Positions 60,330 through 64,000 of a DNA stretch of 64,000 bases are shown here, piece after piece. Position numbers and translations under genes: made by a program. The DNA is from Streptomyces resistomycificus (GTDB lineage: Bacteria; Actinomycetota; Actinomycetes; Streptomycetales; Streptomycetaceae): assembly GCF_001514265.1 (NCBI RefSeq), contig NZ_KQ948988.1:627395-691394 (forward strand), given 5' to 3'. The stretch's first letter is position 1; every line of letters begins with the position of its first letter. The notes under the pieces are model-generated. The model saw only the letters and a program-made list of their open reading frames with translations. It searched no databases and was not told where the DNA came from.

Positions 60330-60800
60330 ACGGTGGCGAGAGAACCATGGGGCGACGCTCCTCGGAGGGCCCGGTGCCGGGGCCGCGGCGCCGGTCAGTT
60401 CCCATCCGCCGCAGCGGTAGATCTCGTATCCGGCCAGCCGGATCCGGCGGTCTTCGGCGACCATCTCCGAGTGGAGCCGCGCCACGGCGGCGTATCCGAC
60501 CCGTCCCTGTGCGTCGGGCGGGTTGGGGCGGCCGTAGTGCTGCACGCCGCCACCCTCGATGACGATGCGGGAGTGGTCCGGGGCCAGGAGCAAGAAGTCC
60601 ATCCGTTGCCGATACAGCGCACATGCGACGCCGGTCAGGCGCTCCTTGGCGATCTTCGGCTCGAAGGAGCCGTCCCGGTCGCCGGGCACGGCTATCTCCA
60701 CCACCGGACAGACGAAGTCCAGAGGGCGGCTCCATTCGGCCATGACCTCGAGGACCTTGCGCTCGCCGCCGTCCAGGTGGCGGCGGTCGCCGGGGCGCAC
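60330..60800 (-). pseudogene. Chimera of an IS256-like transposase fragment and a nuclease-like fragment
   Basis: From the minus strand, VVEIAVPGDRDGSFEPKIAK with ERLTGV matches the IS256-family transposase motif (VEIxVPRDRDGSFEPxIVxKRxxRLxGV). It runs on as MDFLLLAPDHSRIVIEGGGV and MVAEDRRIRLAGYEIYRCGG, which resembles the C-terminus of restriction-type/AbiJ-like hypothetical proteins (SEMVAEDRRxRLAGYEVYRFGG). No complete domain exists on either side, so two broken genes have been joined. Confidence 0.5.
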
Positions 60801-61010
60801 GGTGTCGCGGTGACCGACACGATCCTCGCCTACACGGCCACGGTCCTCGCCGACGGCCGTGAGTATCTGACCGACTGGCAGGTGAGGTGAACCACGCCAT
60901 CAAGGAGACCGGTCTGAGCTTCACCACCGACGCCGTGCTTGCCGTGCCGACCAGGAACAGCGAGGTGCGCCTCTTCGAGCTCGACAAGGGCACCATGACC
61001 GCCCTCCCGA
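60741..61010 (+). pseudogene. Fragment of a replication-relaxation family protein (frameshifted)
   Basis: GVAVTDTILAYTATVLADGR with EYLTDWQV is followed, one base out of frame, by VNHAIKETGLSFTTDAVLAV and RNSEVRLFELDKGTM. Together they match the C-terminal half of the replication-relaxation proteins of actinobacterial plasmids and integrative elements (TDWEVEVNHAIKETGLSFNTDAVL, then VxFVEVDxxT). The shift falls at about 60880. N-terminal DNA-binding and C-terminal parts are missing. Confidence 0.62.
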
Positions 61011-61090
61011 GCCGCTCGTCCAAGCCTGTCGAACCCGCGGCCTCGTCACAGGCGCGGCCCATCTCGACCGGCTGGTCCGCTGGGTCGACA

Positions 61091-61213
61091 TCACTGCCCC
61101 GTTGCCAGCACGGGGAGGGTCAGGACGTCGGCCACAATGACCGGGCGGCCTTTCATATGGGTGTCCAGGCCCTCGGTGACCGGCGGCGGGGACGTTCCGG
61201 CGTTCTTGCTCAT
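61091..61213 (-). CDS. Putative 40-residue peptide with good ribosome site
   Basis: ATG preceded by GGGAGGCACC opens a 40-codon frame: MSKNAGTSPPPVTEGLDTHM followed by KGRPVIVADVLTLPVLATGQ. It is hydrophilic, then moderately hydrophobic, with no cysteine. I recognise no family; the GLDTH pattern faintly recalls small Streptomyces 'sigma-like' peptides. It lies at the edge of the mobile-element graveyard. Confidence 0.4.
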   Translation of the reverse strand: MSKNAGTSPPPVTEGLDTHMKGRPVIVADVLTLPVLATGQ

Positions 61214-61243
61214 GGTGCCTCCCTGAGTGCCCGGACACTGTGA

Positions 61244-61908
61244 CGAGCGGCGCTGACCTGCGCTAGAGCTGTTCGGTGGTCGGTCTGGAGCTTCCGTGCG
61301 AGCACTCCGCACAGCTCCCCCGGTGGGGCTGACACAACGTCCGGATGTCGCGGCCGGACCGGACAGGTCGCACGTTGGCGCGCCCCTGGTCCGCGGAGAT
61401 GCTCGGGATACCGCAGCGGACCGAGCACCGAGGCCGGGAGACGAACATGACCGCACTGTCGCCGCACCTTCGCCAGGCCACGCCCGTGGTGGCGGTCCGG
61501 GGCGAGGGCGCGGCGCCTACTACAGGGCGAAGGACAAGCTGCGCTGAGTCGACGGCTGGTGGACTGCAGGGTTTACCGGGGAGTGGTCGCGGTAACCCCG
61601 CAGTTCCGGGCTTGGGGTGCCCCTGAGAGCCATTCGCTGTGGTGACCCCGTGACCGCGGTGCGCCGCTGTTCCCCGTCTCCTGTCGGCCGCGCCGCGTCG
61701 GCTACATCGAGGGCGCGGCGGGGTGTGCGGCGTCGGCTGACCAAGGACGGCTTCACGGGCGTCCCCATATCCATTGCTACCGCCGCCGATGAACTCGTTG
61801 ACGGTGGGCCGGCCGCGCGCTCGATCTGCTCTCGCGGCTTCACCCGCAACTGACCTCATGTACCCCTCGTCCGAGATCGTCCGCGTCCGAGAGAAGATCC
61901 GCACCGCT
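61244..61908. other. Gene-poor stretch before the aspartate ammonia-lyase gene
   Basis: This 660-bp interval has lower GC bias at third positions in all frames and no frame with a coherent protein. It probably continues the decayed region. The aspA leader lies in its last 60 bases. Confidence 0.5.
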
Positions 61909-63321
<1,413 letters not shown>

Positions 63322-63427
63322 CGTGCCCGGCGTACCGGCCCGGCGGGCAACAGGCGGTTTCGTCGGGGTGGGGAGCCGTGACCGGTGCCGCGGCTACCAA
63401 CCTCTCAAGCTCAAGAAAGGAAATGGC

Positions 63428-63781
63428 ATGTCCCTTCTGAAGACCATCGACACCAATCCCTCCTCCCCTCCGCACGAGTCCGTCCCGCTCCCGGAACGCC
63501 TGATCTCCGGCAACCCAGCCTTCAAGACCTGGGCCCAGGACGTCGCCCGCGGGGAGATGATCCGTACGGGCGTCTGGGAAGCGACGCCCGGCGAGACACG
63601 CTCGATCAAGGGCGAGACCTTCGAGTTCTGCCACATCCTCTCCGGCATCGTCGAACTCACGCCGGAAGGCGGCAAACCGGCGGTCTACAAGGCAGGCGAC
63701 AGCTTTGTCATGAAGCCGGGCTTCGTCGGTGTCTGGAAGACCATTGAAACCGTGCGCAAGGTCTACGTGATCGTGACGTGA
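63428..63781 (+). CDS. Small cupin protein (DUF861/EutQ-like)
   Basis: The 117-residue protein has a single cupin barrel: TGVWEATPGETRSIKGETFEFCHILSGIVELTPEGGKPAVYKAGDSFVMKPGFVGVWKTIETVRKVYVIV. The W-x-A-T-P-G-x-x-R and GDSFVMKPGFxGxW patterns are of the Cupin_3 group (DUF861), as in ureidoglycine-type aminohydrolases. The metal-binding histidine set is reduced, so activity is uncertain. AAGAAAGGAAATGGC gives a strong ribosome site. Confidence 0.83.
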   Translation: MSLLKTIDTNPSSPPHESVPLPERLISGNPAFKTWAQDVARGEMIRTGVWEATPGETRSIKGETFEFCHILSGIVELTPEGGKPAVYKAGDSFVMKPGFVGVWKTIETVRKVYVIVT

Positions 63782-64000
63782 TGCTGATGCCGCGCGACTC
63801 GGCCGTAGCCCGCCCGGTTTGACGCGGCAGGGCTGGAAACGGAGCGACCCTACTCCGCCACCGCGCTGGCCCCCGACCCTGCACGGCAGTCGGCAATGAG
63901 GCCAGGGCAGTGCGATGCCGTCCAGCTGCCGGCTTTTGCGTCGTCGACCAGGTTGGTGAACTGGTCATACACGGGGATCTACAGGTGGAGTGGATCGAAT
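63782..64000. other. 3' end of window, no supported gene
   Basis: The minus strand has a frame reading VYDQFTNLVDDAKAGSWTAS and HCPGLIADCRAGSGASAVAE before a stop, which may be the tail of a gene beginning outside the window, but no family is recognisable. Confidence 0.35.

Overview
The window reads as chromosomal DNA of a Streptomyces-type actinomycete. Base composition is very GC-rich with strong third-position GC bias, GTG starts and stop/start overlaps (GTGA, ATGA) are frequent, and the gene families (gas-vesicle genes, SigB-type sigma factor, DUF574 methyltransferase, XRE-DUF5753 regulator, CebR-type cellulase operators, rare TTA codons) are typical of that group. No rRNA, tRNA or CRISPR array was seen.

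Region 1 (1-10.4 kb) is a stress/dormancy neighbourhood. It holds the end of a gas-vesicle operon (gvpL/F end, a GvpA-type gene, gvpK), a small membrane protein, a methyltransferase, a PAP2/diacylglycerol-kinase fusion, a histidine phosphatase, an ABC-F ATPase facing a Vms1/baeRF-type protein, a DJ-1/PfpI protein, a DUF2795-CBS pair and a SigB/F/G-family sigma factor. Three genes or operons here, plus one at 19.3 kb, have sites fitting GNNT-N14-16-GGGTA(C/T), the stress-sigma promoter described in Streptomyces.

Region 2 (10.4-23.4 kb) has a GC-rich repeat tract, a secreted protein with C-x-E-x-H-x3-C repeats, an aminotransferase-like protein lacking the PLP lysine coupled to a metallo-beta-lactamase-fold hydrolase, a DedA/MBL pair, a holin-like/phosphodiesterase fusion, OsmC, a CorA-like protein with a TTA codon, a GDPD and a DnaK with an HspR-like inverted repeat in its promoter. 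Region 3 (23.4-31.7 kb) has an orphan narJ with a narH scar (a decayed nitrate reductase operon), regulators, an ADP-ribosylglycohydrolase, a pterin dehydratase and a WYL regulator with a palindrome over its start.

Region 4 (31.8-44.6 kb) is a polysaccharide-degradation island: rhamnogalacturonan lyase (PL11), xyloglucanase (GH74-CBM2), and divergent GH48 and GH6 cellulases, both with CBM2, sharing an intergenic region with one perfect CebR box and one degenerate one; a GH75 chitosanase lies nearby. The GH6 leader contains a short ORF with a TTA codon. Region 5 (44.7-52.3 kb) is metabolic and regulatory: aldo/keto reductase, acyl-CoA ligase, LysR with a divergent transporter, DUF4185 protein, isochorismatase-fold protein, then a perfect 156-bp tandem duplication.

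Region 6 (52.3-58.9 kb) is one minus-strand operon: ketopantoate-reductase-like gene, formate dehydrogenase catalytic subunit without its N-terminal Fe-S domain, NuoE-NuoF fusion, a separate Fe-S subunit carrying the missing domain, and fdhD. Region 7 (58.9-61.9 kb) is a graveyard of mobile-element fragments (primase/helicase, IS5-like and IS256-like transposases, replication-relaxation protein) around an intact 2'-5' RNA ligase-like gene. The window ends with aspartate ammonia-lyase and a small cupin.
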